From contig NW_002060943.1 in NCBI RefSeq assembly GCF_000150275.1, positions 6,936,299 to 7,000,298 of the forward strand: DNA of 64,000 nt, written 5' to 3'. This document shows positions 50,501-61,801 of the stretch, piece by piece. Both the position numbers and the translations under genes were made by a program. This DNA comes from Trichoplax adhaerens (lineage: Eukaryota > Placozoa > Uniplacotomia > Trichoplacea > Trichoplacidae). The notes below the pieces were generated by a model. It was given only the letters and a program-made list of their open reading frames with translations, searched no databases and was not told the origin of the DNA. Within the stretch, counting starts at the first letter, position 1, and each line of letters begins with the position of its first letter.

Positions 50501-53500
50501 TATATGACTGCATGTTCAAGAAGAAATTCTACTTTTATTCAACAGGAGGACGTTTTTAAGATTAGCTGCCTCAGCCTGGGCGAACTGAAGAAAATCAAAA
50601 TTAGACATGATAACTCAGGTTTTAGGCCGGCATGGTTCTTGGATAAAGTTATTATTGAAGTTGGAGAATCCAAATATCAATTCATGTGCGATCGATGGCT
50701 AGCTAAAGATGAAGACGATGGTCAAATATCTCGAGAGTTATTACCACAAAGTGACGAACAAAGTAGGGCAGAAGCCATAGGTGCATCTAAAGATTTGCAA
50801 AAGAAAGGTAATATGAATAGCCATTAATGTCTAATAATATTTCGTCCTAGCAACACACCACGGGACTGCCAATTTAGTTAATCGAATTGAAACTATTTGC
50901 TAATTTTCTATTTTAATATTTTTCATCTCAGTTGCTAGCACAACCTATAATGTCTCTGTGACTACTGGTGATATTAAAGGAGCTGGAACCGATGCTAATG
51001 TCCACATAGTTTTATACGGCGAAAAAGATGACACAGGTAATCTTCCATACTTATCTTTTCTATCTCGTACGGTTCATCATTTCATTGCTAGAACTTGAAA
51101 TATCGTAAAGAGAATAATATTCATTGAATCTCTATTCTCAATAATGTAACTTTTCTAGACATTAATATACACTACAGAGAATTTCTTTGTTACTAGAGCT
51201 AATACTTAAAATGATTCACTCAATTTATTTTAGTCAAGATCTGCCTTTTCGGATGATTCACTTTCCAATCTTAATTTATTATAATTTAGGCCTTATCCAC
51301 CTGAAAAACTCCACAACTCACTCCAATAAATTTGAAAGAAATCAAGAGGATAGATTTGTTGTTGAAGCAATCGATATTGGAGAGCTTAAAAAAATCAAGT
51401 GAGTCATAATACATAAAGCAAAGTTATGCTTTTGGTAGTCATTTCTCACATTTATCCTGATGGGATGTAACTGCTAAAGTTGATCTTATTGCTATACTCC
51501 TTTTCCTTTAACATTAGAATTGGACATGACAATAAAGGTGGAATGGCTGGTTGGTTCTTGAATAAAGTAGAGATCGATATTCCCTCACTAGGACGTCGAT
51601 TACTTTTCCCTTGCGGTAGATGGATAGATAAAGGCAAAGACGATGGAGCTTTGGAACGAGAGCTTTATCCGTTAAATGAAGCCGAAGAAACTTATCGGCC
51701 GCGTAAGTTGATCATGAATTGAAAGTAATTGAAGAATAAAATCAGAGTAACGATAGGATCTACGGCGGTTAACTAGCTAGCTAGCTAACGAGAGTGAAAA
51801 TTAATGATTCTAGTAGATTTTTCAAAATATGTTATAGTTCCTTAGTTAGATATAAAGATTCTTTACTATTGATTGGTAATTAATGGAAATTATGTCTATC
51901 CTCAATAAAATTTAGATATCCCCTATGAAGTAACGGTTTATACAACCGATAAACGTGGCGCAAGTACTGGAGCCAATGTTTATGTTGTCATTTATGGCGA
52001 AGAAAATCAAACTGAGCAAGCTAGCTTAGAGCCTGACAAAAAGAGGCGGAAACAATATTTCAAGAACGGTGCCATTGATAAATTTGTCTTGGAGGTAATA
52101 GCATGGAAATAGAATAATCTTATGCCTATGCACTCTCTTCATCGAGAAATTTACTTTGTCAATTTTACATGAGTAACAATTTGTAGTATTGTTATGCTCA
52201 ACATTAGCCATTGAACCTAAGTTGTTAATCTTATTGCATTGGCACTTTGCTTAGCTTGATGATGTCGGTGAAGAGATTACCAAACTGAGAATTGGCCATG
52301 ATGGTAAAGGTTGGGGAGCTGGATGGCATCTGGATAAAGTAGAAATATGTCGATTGCTGGACGGTGGAAAAGCATCGAAAAAATTTACATTCCAATGTAA
52401 TCGATGGTTAGCATCCGATGAGGATGATGGCGCTATAGTTCGTGAATTAGTTCCTTCGGAAATTGTAGAGAAAAGTTCAAAAGACGGAGGCCAAGTAAAG
52501 ACCAAAGTTACTAAACCTACCGATGGGCTAAAAGGTACCCCCCCCCCCCTCCAAAGTATACCTTCCCTCTTAAATCTTACACAACCTTTATTCCTTTTCT
52601 TACTTTCTACTGCCTTTATTTTTTTATAGTTAAGCCGTATACTATCCATGTCTTTACTGGGGATGTGGATGGAGCAGGTACCAACGCTAATGTATTCCTG
52701 ACAATATTTGGTGAAAGTGGCGATTCTGGTGAACGTAAATTAGCCAAATCAGACACTCATTACGACAAATTCGAACGTAATCAAGTACGTCGTAATAGAC
52801 TAAAAGATTGAAAAATATCAAAAATTACTGTTTATGACATGATAATACACTTACTGCATGGCATAAATCCTAGAATATCTTGATATCTATCATTAAGAAG
52901 TCCATCATCAACTATTGATTTCATGATTTACATCTTTTTACTAAGTCATCAGGGTAGTATACGTGTATACTGCCAAATACAATATTTTGATCATATCAAA
53001 GGCGACGAGCAAAAAATAGAGATATATTCGTATAGAATAATTTAAAATATTTATTATTGATACTAAAGGGAAATATTTATTGAGAATAACGAAATTAATT
53101 TCCTTCTCTTATGAATCATATTGTAATTAATATCTGTTCTTTCGTATGATGCTATTTTAGGAGGATATCTTTCATATCGAAGCTGCTGATCTTGGTAGAC
53201 TGTTTAAGGTTAAAATTCGCCACGACAATACGGGTAGTCTCTTTAGTCCTGCTTGGTTCCTTAATCGTATTGAAATAGTTGATGATGAAAACGAGGAAAC
53301 GACAGCATTCCCTTGTGAAAGATGGCTAGCTAAGAAGAAAGATGATGGTAAAATTGACCGTACATTATTTGTTAAAGGTTGGGAAGGCGATACGTCTAGT
53401 GTTGCTACAACACGGAGCAAAGGTAACAATTAAATTAGTATTGCAGACGAGAATATGAAAGAGGATTTATTTCCATTCAGATTAATGTAGCGTAGCGGAA

Positions 53501-56500
53501 TAGTCTTGGAAATCTTTAATTAAAAGCAACGTTATTGCTATTTTTAGCGTCCTTTCGAAGTAATTCTACTGACCTTGGTGAAATGGTATCAGCCAGTGGA
53601 CGCCGCGCTAGTTCAAGGAAAGGACCAGTCATGGCTCCAATCGATGAAAAATGTAACTGTTTGAACTACTGGATTATTTATTTCCAAATTCAGTTAGACA
53701 GTATATGAAGGTTTCTCTAACAATTTCAACTTAAATTTCAACATTCAGGTGTTCCGTATAACATTAAAGTCACTGTGGGTGAAGAGTCGAGCAAAAACTT
53801 TCAAGAAACACTCCATCTTGAACTTTTTGGTCAAATTGAGGAAGAAAAGTCAGGGCCTATCGAACTCTCGCCTGAAAAGAAAAGTGATAAAACTTTCTAC
53901 CCTGGAAAAATTACTACCTTTTACGTTAGTGCCGCTGAAGTAAATATCATTGAGAAAATTCAAGTAAGTAGTAGCGGGTTGATTGTTGATAAAAGATCGG
54001 CTTGAATGATATGGTTATTGATCTTCGTGAAACCTTGAAATTTATTAGGTTAGCCATAATAGTTATATGCCAGACTCTGGTATCTACCTGAAAGAAATTG
54101 AAGTTGATGTACCAACCATTGGAAATAAGTATATCTTTCCTTGTAATCGTTGGCTAGCGAAAGATAAAGATGATAGTAAGACTTCACGCATCTTCACCGC
54201 AGCCAATGCTCAAGTAACTTCCTACACAGCGCGTAAGTCTGCTATGGCATCGTTAATAGTAGCTTAAAAATAATTAACTAAGCAGTAACTAATGTGATAA
54301 CAGATTAAATAATAAGCAAATTTTTCTCATTTACTACTTTTCCTATTCAATCATGAACTAGTAAAACCTTATGAGTTAACCATCCATACTGGCGACGTGC
54401 AAAATGCTGGAACAGATTCCAATATATTCGTTATTCTATTCGGAACAAAAGGCAGAACACCTGAAATATCTTTAGAGAAGAATGAAGATCGATTTGAAAG
54501 AGCCAAAGTCGATATTATTCCGGTATGATCGCAATAATTAATCAGTTTACGATCACATTCATGTTATATTCTTTGAATTGATGGCTACAAAATATAATAT
54601 CTAGTATCATATACCACCTAAATGGCTGTCTATTGCAATCAAATTTTAACTATTATGAAGCTCTTTATAGACTATTCAAGTATTGATTCCTTTTTGATTA
54701 ATTTTATTATATTCTTTTAAATAGCTGGAATTAGACGATGTAGGCACTATTAAAAAGATCAGAATTGGTCATGATGGTAAAGGAAGTAGAACAGACTGGT
54801 ATCTAGAAAAGGTTAGAAAATTGTTTATGATCGTATGATTCAAGGGCAATACGGTATTGATTATTGCTATCTAAATGTTATTCCGCTAAAACGTTTACAT
54901 TATTAATTTCTTGTTCTAATCACCCTTTTACAGGCATCAATCCAAAGAATGGATACTTTAGATATGTATATGTTCAGGGCTAATCAGTGGTTCTCCAAGA
55001 AAATTGACGATAAAAAATTAGTCCGTGAAATTCCAGCAGAAACAAGTAAAGAGGGTGCTACAACAATTAAGAGTAAGCTTCAGCCAGAATGTTTAATGCA
55101 ATTGATTTACTGACCTTTATGTGATAATAATATACCAATTTTAAGTAGTCCTAAAAAATATTACGATTACCTTAACGTATATATATGGGAACTTTAAAAG
55201 TTACACTATGTTAAACGTCTGCCTTGAATATTAACCCTCAACATATAAATATTTTATAACTAAACATAGAGATCAACTATGTTTTATCCACACATACCTC
55301 GGATAAGCGCGGATCGGGTACCGATGCCAATGTATTTGTTATCATATTTGGTGAAAATGGCGACTCTGGAGAAATTGCCTTGAAAAAATCAGAAACCAAT
55401 TGGAATAAATTTGAAAAAGGTCAAACCGATGTTTTCCTTATTAATGATCGCTTAAGCTTAGGACGATTACAAAAGCTTCGCATCTGGCATGACAACGCAG
55501 GTATGCTGCTAAGAAACTATTTTAATTTATTATATCAATAAGTATAGGATATTAAATTTTTCATTTGCAATATATCAACTGCTTATTCCACATAGATTAA
55601 CGATTAGTATCACTTTCTATAACTAATGAATTTTAGAAATTTTTCTTTATTAACTAGTTCTTTAATATATGTAACTTTCATTTATTGTCCTTGACATTAT
55701 TGTAGGATTTGGTGCAAGCTGGCACTTGGCCTCAGTAGACATAGTTGATGAAAGTACAGGCGTTAAATATACATTCCCATGCGATAAATGGCTCTCAAAG
55801 AGCAATGGCGATAAATTGATTCTCCGTGAACTTCCATGTGCGGAAACAGCAGGAAATACTGCTGCATCTAAAGCTACTAAGCAAGAGAGTAAATCTGGAA
55901 AAGCAGGTAATAATTACAGCTTGAATTTTATGTTACAAGTATTTATTTGACTGAATTAATCAATCAATGTAGAATATACGCTAACAAGATCATTATTTTT
56001 TATTGAAAAGAATACGAAATTGCATTTACAACTGGCACTGAAAAAAGAGCTGGAACAAATCAAGATGTAGCCATTGTACTGAAAGGGAAAAGCGAAAAGT
56101 CAAGAGAATTCTTAATTGAAAACAATGAAGATAAAAAATACTTCAGCAAAGGCAAAACAAATAAATTTACTTATACCTGTAAGCCTCTTGGTGATATCAC
56201 CAAGGCCATTGTGTCACATCGTGAAAGTGCAATTGGTGAAGAGCCTGATTCTAAAAACTCATCGTGGTACTTAAAAGTAGTTACTGTTGTCCATAAAGCA
56301 AGCGGAACAACGTAAGATAATAACTAATGGAAATTATAATAATAATAATAAGAAACTTAGTATTTCGTCTAATTGGATTATAACTCATAGTGCCTACTAT
56401 TAGTTCAGTAGTTTACTAGATACGGTATTACTAATCCTTCTTCAATACATCTATAGGTACAAGTTCCCTTGTAATAAATGGATAGATCTTGATGACGATG

Positions 56501-57052
56501 AGGAAAACAATTCCTCTGTAACATTAAAGTGTAAATCTGCTGATGTAGCAGCTTCATCGAAGGCAAAACCTGTTGGTAAGTACCTTATAAAAGAATAAAT
56601 ATGTCTACACTACAGTAGGAAGTACCTGACATCTTCATGGTTATTTTAATAATTATAATTATTTAATTTTTTTTATAGAACTGAAACCTGTTAAATACGA
56701 AGTAACGGTTGTGACTGGCGATGAAAAAGGAGCTGGAACTGATGCCAATGTATCTGTAATATTATACGGAGATAATGGCGATACTGGTCCACGACCACTA
56801 AAGAAGAAATTTGTTAACTTATTTGAAAGAAATCAACACGATAAGTTTACTATTGAAGCATTAGATCTTGGTAAACTAACGAAGCTTCACATTGAACATG
56901 ATAATAAAGGATGGGGTGCAAGCTGGTTACTTGATAGAGTTGAAGTTCATAACGTAGACAGTAATGAAACTATTATATTTCCGTGTAAGCAGTGGCTCGA
57001 CAAGAAAAAAGGAGATGGTCAAATTGCCAAAGATCTTCTCCCTGAATCTTAA
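41592..57052 (+). CDS. LOXHD1-like protein with 17 PLAT domains
   Basis: 45 exons join in continuous phase to 2491 aa: 41592-41700, 42418-42731, 43022-43046, 43175-43239, 43338-43511, 43671-43839, 43953-44067, 44190-44276, 44425-44473, 44785-44920, 45037-45181, 45319-45421, 45632-45779, 45984-46258, 46417-46552, 46921-47081, 47187-47406, 47521-47754, 47960-48035, 48126-48202, 48300-48493, 48827-49019, 49175-49335, 49414-49500, 49857-50070, 50214-50368, 50546-50807, 50932-51036, 51290-51398, 51518-51702, 51916-52094, 52255-52534, 52630-52784, 53161-53422, 53548-53652, 53749-53963, 54049-54232, 54362-54522, 54725-54811, 54934-55072, 55270-55500, 55706-55906, 56011-56311, 56457-56575, 56679-57052. 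A basic N-terminal region of about 150 aa (with [15 protein letters not shown]) precedes tandem PLAT beta-sandwiches: [13 protein letters not shown], FERNQxDxF, HDNxGxGxxWFLDKV, FPCxRWLxKxxDDG. Human LOXHD1, from memory, has 15 PLAT domains and acts at the stereocilia membrane; a ciliary or membrane role here is inference. Confidence 0.92.
52535..52551 (+). repeat. C12 tract at the start of a PLAT-gene intron
   Basis: The exon ending at 52534 is followed by GTA and then twelve C (52538-52549), then TCC. The homopolymer occupies donor positions +4 onward, where a GTAAGT-like consensus would be expected. The downstream exon at 52630 joins in phase, so splicing must use this poor donor or there is an alternative I cannot see. 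Confidence 0.85.
53749..54232 (+). other. Divergent PLAT module 13
   Basis: This module lacks the G-x-GTDANV signature: its first strands read [11 protein letters not shown] and [12 protein letters not shown]. The GHDN loop reads [19 protein letters not shown]. The C-terminal part ([17 protein letters not shown]) is typical, so the fold is probably kept while surface or ion-binding loops are changed. It follows the only non-PLAT linker exon (53548-53652), which is Ser/Arg-rich. Confidence 0.75.
56011..56575 (+). other. Divergent PLAT module 16
   Basis: The GTDANV box is changed to GTNQDVAIV, and the conserved HDN loop reads [20 protein letters not shown], longer and without the DN pair. The FPC-W box remains ([17 protein letters not shown]), but the following strand is acidic. 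It sits between the intact modules 15 and 17. Confidence 0.7.
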
Positions 57053-58269
57053 CTACTTTCATGGCATTAATGTTCAATAATTTATTAAGTATTTTAGCAA
57101 CAAATATCCACTTTTACCAAATCCAATGCAATTGTATAATAAATTAAAAATCAATTTTATGTCGACAGCTATTCTGCTAGTAGTTTTTAATATATTTCGG
57201 TAAGACTCGCTTAACAAATTCGACACATATTGATACAGAAGGCTATCACAACTTTCACTTGTTAAATGATTATATTTTTTTATCCACGAGTTGACTTAAT
57301 TTATAATATCATTGAAATGCTATTACTAGCAAAACGAGTTATTATATTATGATAAAAATTATTTAATTTTTCAATGCATGTAACGAATATTCGCTTTGTT
57401 AATGTAAAACTTCTCGAATGAGACTATTTAAGTAATAATTCATGATATAAAACTGCTTTACGACGATTTGTAAATGTTACTAAATTTGACTGATTTGCTA
57501 GCATATAGTATATTGAAATAATGAGACCAATCATGCTCAATGAAGTATCTGGAAATTGCCTTTATTGTATTTCCTTATCTGACGAAATTTAAAGAACAAT
57601 AAAATAACTTAAAAATAATATTAATTTCATGTGAACATTTGCAATCAATTGTGACAAGATTTTTATAAAATCTGACACGATATCAAGAAACCATAATAGT
57701 CCCTTAATTCTAAATTGGTTTGTAGTATTTTTCATAATTTTGCTATCTAAAATTTCAACTGCAAGCTTCATTTCGTAGATTTTTGTACGCCCGTACCGAA
57801 ACACCGATGCATGAAGATAAATTATACTCTCTGCATACCTAGAGGTCAAAATTAGATAACCATTTCGGGAAAAATTAGCTCTACGCATAAAATAAACCGT
57901 TAGAATGTTTACTTTGTTATTTCTAACATACGTAATATCTGATACAAATATTAATTCACCTAATATTTACATTCAAACCCAAAATGGGAAGAAAATAGGG
58001 AACAAGTGTGCTCAGTAGTTTTATAAGGAATCAATAAAAATCAATACTCATGTTCGAAATGACCAATTACGCTCACTATAAGCAAGTCAGCTAGCATGGA
58101 GAAGCCATAACTGATATACTTGTTTAGAAGTCATATTACACGAGCTAGAAAATTTCATTATTATGCTACTATTATGATTACATTCAACGTATCATCAAAT
58201 TACTTTAAATTTTCAATTTTATAACAAGAATTAACATGACTGCGCATATACATTATACAAATATTAGTC
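57053..58269. other. Convergent spacer between PLAT gene and glycosyltransferase
   Basis: About 1.2 kb of AT-rich sequence between two converging stop codons, expected to contain both 3' UTRs. I see no gene, repeat or structured RNA in it. Confidence 0.6.
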
Positions 58270-59619
58270 CTAATCGTGTTGTAGCAGCTCATGCTTAGGA
58301 TAATGATGACAAATAAAGCGAGGGTTCATGCTAGCTTTAGCTAAATGATACATATTTGTTTGTTGTGCTTCTTTTAATATTCCATGCTCAGCAAATCTTG
58401 ATCTAACCATTATAAGACTGTATCGACGTCGTGGATTATTAGTAACATAAAAATGAAATCGCCTATCATTTCTAGGTGTAAGACCAAATTGTTTACCTAA
58501 AATAGCAACGTAGACATCATCCACAGTTTTCAATTTCATTGTTTTTGGACCAAATTTGAGTAAACCACGAACTACATCACCCGACATAACGTAAGAGAAT
58601 CCAGATGGGAAAATTGGAAAATATTTATCTTGATAATCTTCATATGGTACATAATATTTACTGCTGTTATTACGTTCGACACGTCGAACTAACAGCGATG
58701 GATTGACACGACCAACCCAAAATCTTTTAGCACGTCCGACATTAGCATAAGATTGTAAAAATTGAAATAGGTAAAAAGTATTGACAAAGACATCGTCATC
58801 ACCTTTATAAACGTAAACAGGATCACAATATTTAAGAGACCAAGCCATCGATAAAATAGTCTTTTCCGTTAAATTTTTCATATTATCGATAAAGTCAGCT
58901 AATATCATATCACCATTCTTAGTTGATTCTTGTTCGATCAAATCATCAAGAGTAGAATTATCAGTTCTACCAACAACAAATAGTACTCGTAAAGCATAAG
59001 GATGATTGCATCTACGGCTAAAAAACGAGCTATCACCCCAAGTTTTTCTTATAGCACGACGTCGATGGAAATGTTGCGGTTTGGAATTAATCATCATCAG
59101 GACAAAAGCCTTTAAGCGACAAGGTTTAGCACTGGTACGGTTACCGTAATACATTAAACCAAATGAGTCGATATATTTATCGCCACGAACAGTATGAATG
59201 ATTTTTGGTGTTGGCAATACGCGTATTGCTTTTGTTGGTTTCTTGGTCGATTTTGGAGATATTGTTAAACTTTTAGTCGCTAATTTCGACGTATTAAGCA
59301 GCTTCGTCGCTACGCTGGTGGCATTTACTTGCTCATTGCCTTTATTAGTATTGTTCGGTTGTCTAAGAAATTTAAGTCTTGTCGATTGGATAGTTACGTT
59401 ACCGCCATTTTTATTACCGGATGATGTCAAATTTAGAGAGGATAGTAAATTTATAGTAGATAGTATGTTATAGGTGTTATTGTACTTGATTAAATTTGTC
59501 GGTAATCTATTCGTATAACATTGATAATAGCATGCATTAACGAAATAGTAAGACAAGATGATGATACCAATAACTGCAATAATAGATGCAATTTGTCTGC
59601 ATCGAGACCGAATAGCCAT
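58270..59619 (-). CDS. Beta-1,3-glycosyltransferase (GT31, B3GALT/B3GNT-like)
   Basis: A single-exon Golgi type II membrane enzyme of 449 aa that adds Gal or GlcNAc in beta-1,3 linkage from UDP-sugar; the exact donor and acceptor cannot be read from sequence. There is a short cytosolic N-terminus (MAIRSRCRQ), a signal anchor at about residues 10-32 (IASIIAVIGIIILSYYFV), and an Asn/Ser/Thr/Lys-rich stem to about 165 with several N-glycosylation sequons. The catalytic domain carries family motifs RRAIRKTWGD (about 187-196), LFVVGRTDN, DFIDNMKNLTEKT, the metal-binding triad in YKGDDDVFVN (about 271-280), FPSGFSYVMSGD, and VDDVYVAILG (about 366) where many relatives have EDV. The lack of introns contrasts with its neighbours and is common in this family. 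The start ATG gives the expected short cytosolic tail. Confidence 0.93.
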   Translation of the reverse strand: MAIRSRCRQIASIIAVIGIIILSYYFVNACYYQCYTNRLPTNLIKYNNTYNILSTINLLSSLNLTSSGNKNGGNVTIQSTRLKFLRQPNNTNKGNEQVNATSVATKLLNTSKLATKSLTISPKSTKKPTKAIRVLPTPKIIHTVRGDKYIDSFGLMYYGNRTSAKPCRLKAFVLMMINSKPQHFHRRRAIRKTWGDSSFFSRRCNHPYALRVLFVVGRTDNSTLDDLIEQESTKNGDMILADFIDNMKNLTEKTILSMAWSLKYCDPVYVYKGDDDVFVNTFYLFQFLQSYANVGRAKRFWVGRVNPSLLVRRVERNNSSKYYVPYEDYQDKYFPIFPSGFSYVMSGDVVRGLLKFGPKTMKLKTVDDVYVAILGKQFGLTPRNDRRFHFYVTNNPRRRYSLIMVRSRFAEHGILKEAQQTNMYHLAKASMNPRFICHHYPKHELLQHD

Positions 59620-61801
59620 GACATTGAATAGATGGTATGTATATTAGTATTACCCTAGCCGGCGATATTTTCTAGAATTATTGATGTAATTACATAAATT
59701 GACGATAAGATACAGTATAAGGATAATAAATAACCACCGGACACTATTTACACACTTATCGATGTTACCGTACAAGCGTTTTGGCCGGCAGCTTGATCAG
59801 CCTTACCTATCAAGACGGAACATAAAAATTATTGATTACTAAAACTTAAAACTTAGACATTAAGATAGCTGATAGTCACTTTAATTTCATTAGTAATAGA
59901 ACATTTCTATTTTCTTCTAATTTTGTATAATCAAGGTACAATTGTAAGTGATACAATAAGCTATAAGATGGTCGTAAATTGACTTACTTGAAATAAATTG
60001 GCAATCAATTATAAATACTGGCTAATGATTCAAAATTATAATAATGAGCTTTTCTTGGGATATTGTCACGACTTCATCATAAAGCACTTTTTGTCTTACT
60101 ACATACTGTACAAGTTGGTAGTCGGTATAATTAGATTGCAGTTGGGTTAATTGATTATGAGCTCAATACTTAATATGATGCACACTTAATAAATATCATA
60201 TTGAATAAAAGCATGACGATCGTTTTCGTTATACATTTTTCACATGCAGTTAATGCAGTATACGCATCTATGTAATGTACTGTACATTTTTATTGGCTAC
60301 TTCTACCGTATAACTAACTAATCAACACGGTTGATACGTACAAATAAAATATTTATACGTTATCAAACATACATTCTGTCAGTTCGCCTTTCAAGACGTT
60401 ATTGTAGTGTAGTCTTACCGCCTGCTGCTAATATCATTGTGTAGTGCTGTAGACTATTCTCAAGTACCAAATCCTACTGAATATATTATACACATCGTGT
60501 TGTTACTTATAATCATAATGATTCTATTGCGGTAACGTCAAGAATATAATAAAGTTTTCTACTTTATTTATTTAAGTGCATAGGAAGCAGAAAATGGAGA
60601 ATGAAAGATCCGCATCGATCTAATAACGAAACTGTCTATTGTCTGTGTCTATCCTATCGTATGGAGACTTTCAATATACCGAATATCCAGCACCGTTGGT
60701 TAAAGTCCTTCATAATCTATTTATAATTATCAGCAGTTATTAGCTTTGTCATTGGACAATTCCACGTCCATACTGTACTAAACTGTCCAAATGTACAACA
60801 CGCAGCGCTAGACTAATTAACCCACAATCTTAATCAAACCCGACGTCCACGTTGTTGTCCTTAATTTATTACTGGACAATGTACCCTTATTATACAACGT
60901 CGCTGAAGTCGTGCAAATAGACGACATTTTCTCAATTTTAACACAATTTACTACACATATTGACTGTAAGTACAGTACTTAAACTGAATATGATTGAAAT
61001 TGAAATAGAGTAATTAATTAATTAATCATCATCGTTCTGAAAGGCCGCAGATAATCAGGGCAAAATAGGTTGAAAGCGGCGTCCATCTCCCGACAACTAA
61101 TAACGTCTATCCTAGATCTACTGTCAATGCTGTAACTAGTGGCTCTTGCGGTTATTTGCGACTGTTATTGCGACTATAGCAGACTAGAAATGTATAAGAT
61201 ATCCATTTTATGAACTATTCCATACTAGTCGAATCCTCCTCGCTCGCATGGAAACGTAGTGTCTACTGTAATATAGTATAGTATTTAAGGGCAACGTAGA
61301 ATCTGTCTTAAAATCGACCGATATTAAACAGATCATTGAAAGTAATCATGTCACTGAAACTAAATCCTCACATTGTTACTAACATTATTGCAAAATCTAT
61401 TCCTACTTACATATTCCTCCTAGCAGCCTGTCATCAACCGCCATTAAACGGATTAGTTAATTATTAACTAAGCGCGAGACTGCAATCGATGGTTGACCTG
61501 TAAAACAAACACCAGTAGGACAGAGGCTTTAAAATCACGTGATGTTCATGTACCGACGGTCCGACGCCCAACCCGTGTACCGTCTGTACTGTAGTCTGTA
61601 CCTCCGAGGCTGTAAGTGGCTACAGTATAGGGACTGAATGTTCGACCACGGAACAGTACCAGGACTACAGTTACTATAGACAGGAGTAGCACATGCGCTG
61701 TACGCCATACTGAAAGAGTGTAGGTATAGGGCATACTGAGTGGATAGTAGACATAGAGTAAGAAAACCTCGGTGATACCTTGGTAATCCACGCGCATCAA
61801 G
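59620..61801. other. Divergent spacer between glycosyltransferase and MFAP1
   Basis: About 2.2 kb holding both 5' ends. No exon was found. It is dense in TACTGTA/TACAGTA and GTACTGTAC-like words, for example near 60107, 60280, 60774, 60970, 61265, 61585 and 61625. A minus-strand open frame at 61546-61830 overlaps the MFAP1 start and looks like an antisense shadow. A short ATTA tandem lies at 61012-61026. Confidence 0.6.

Larger units (their letters stand above)
43175..57052 (+). repeat. Tandem array of 17 PLAT-encoding modules
   Basis: Module spans: 1 43175-43839, 2 43953-44920, 3 45037-45779, 4 45984-46552, 5 46921-47406, 6 47521-48202, 7 48300-49019, 8 49175-50070, 9 50214-50807, 10 50932-51702, 11 51916-52534, 12 52630-53422, 13 53749-54232, 14 54362-55072, 15 55270-55906, 16 56011-56575, 17 56679-57052. 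A short linker exon lies at 53548-53652. Every module starts with two bases that finish a split codon, so all module borders are phase-1 introns. Internal introns vary in number (0-3): module 17 has none, modules 2, 6 and 10 have two or three. A frequent internal border sits just before the IRIGHDN strand. Confidence 0.88.
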
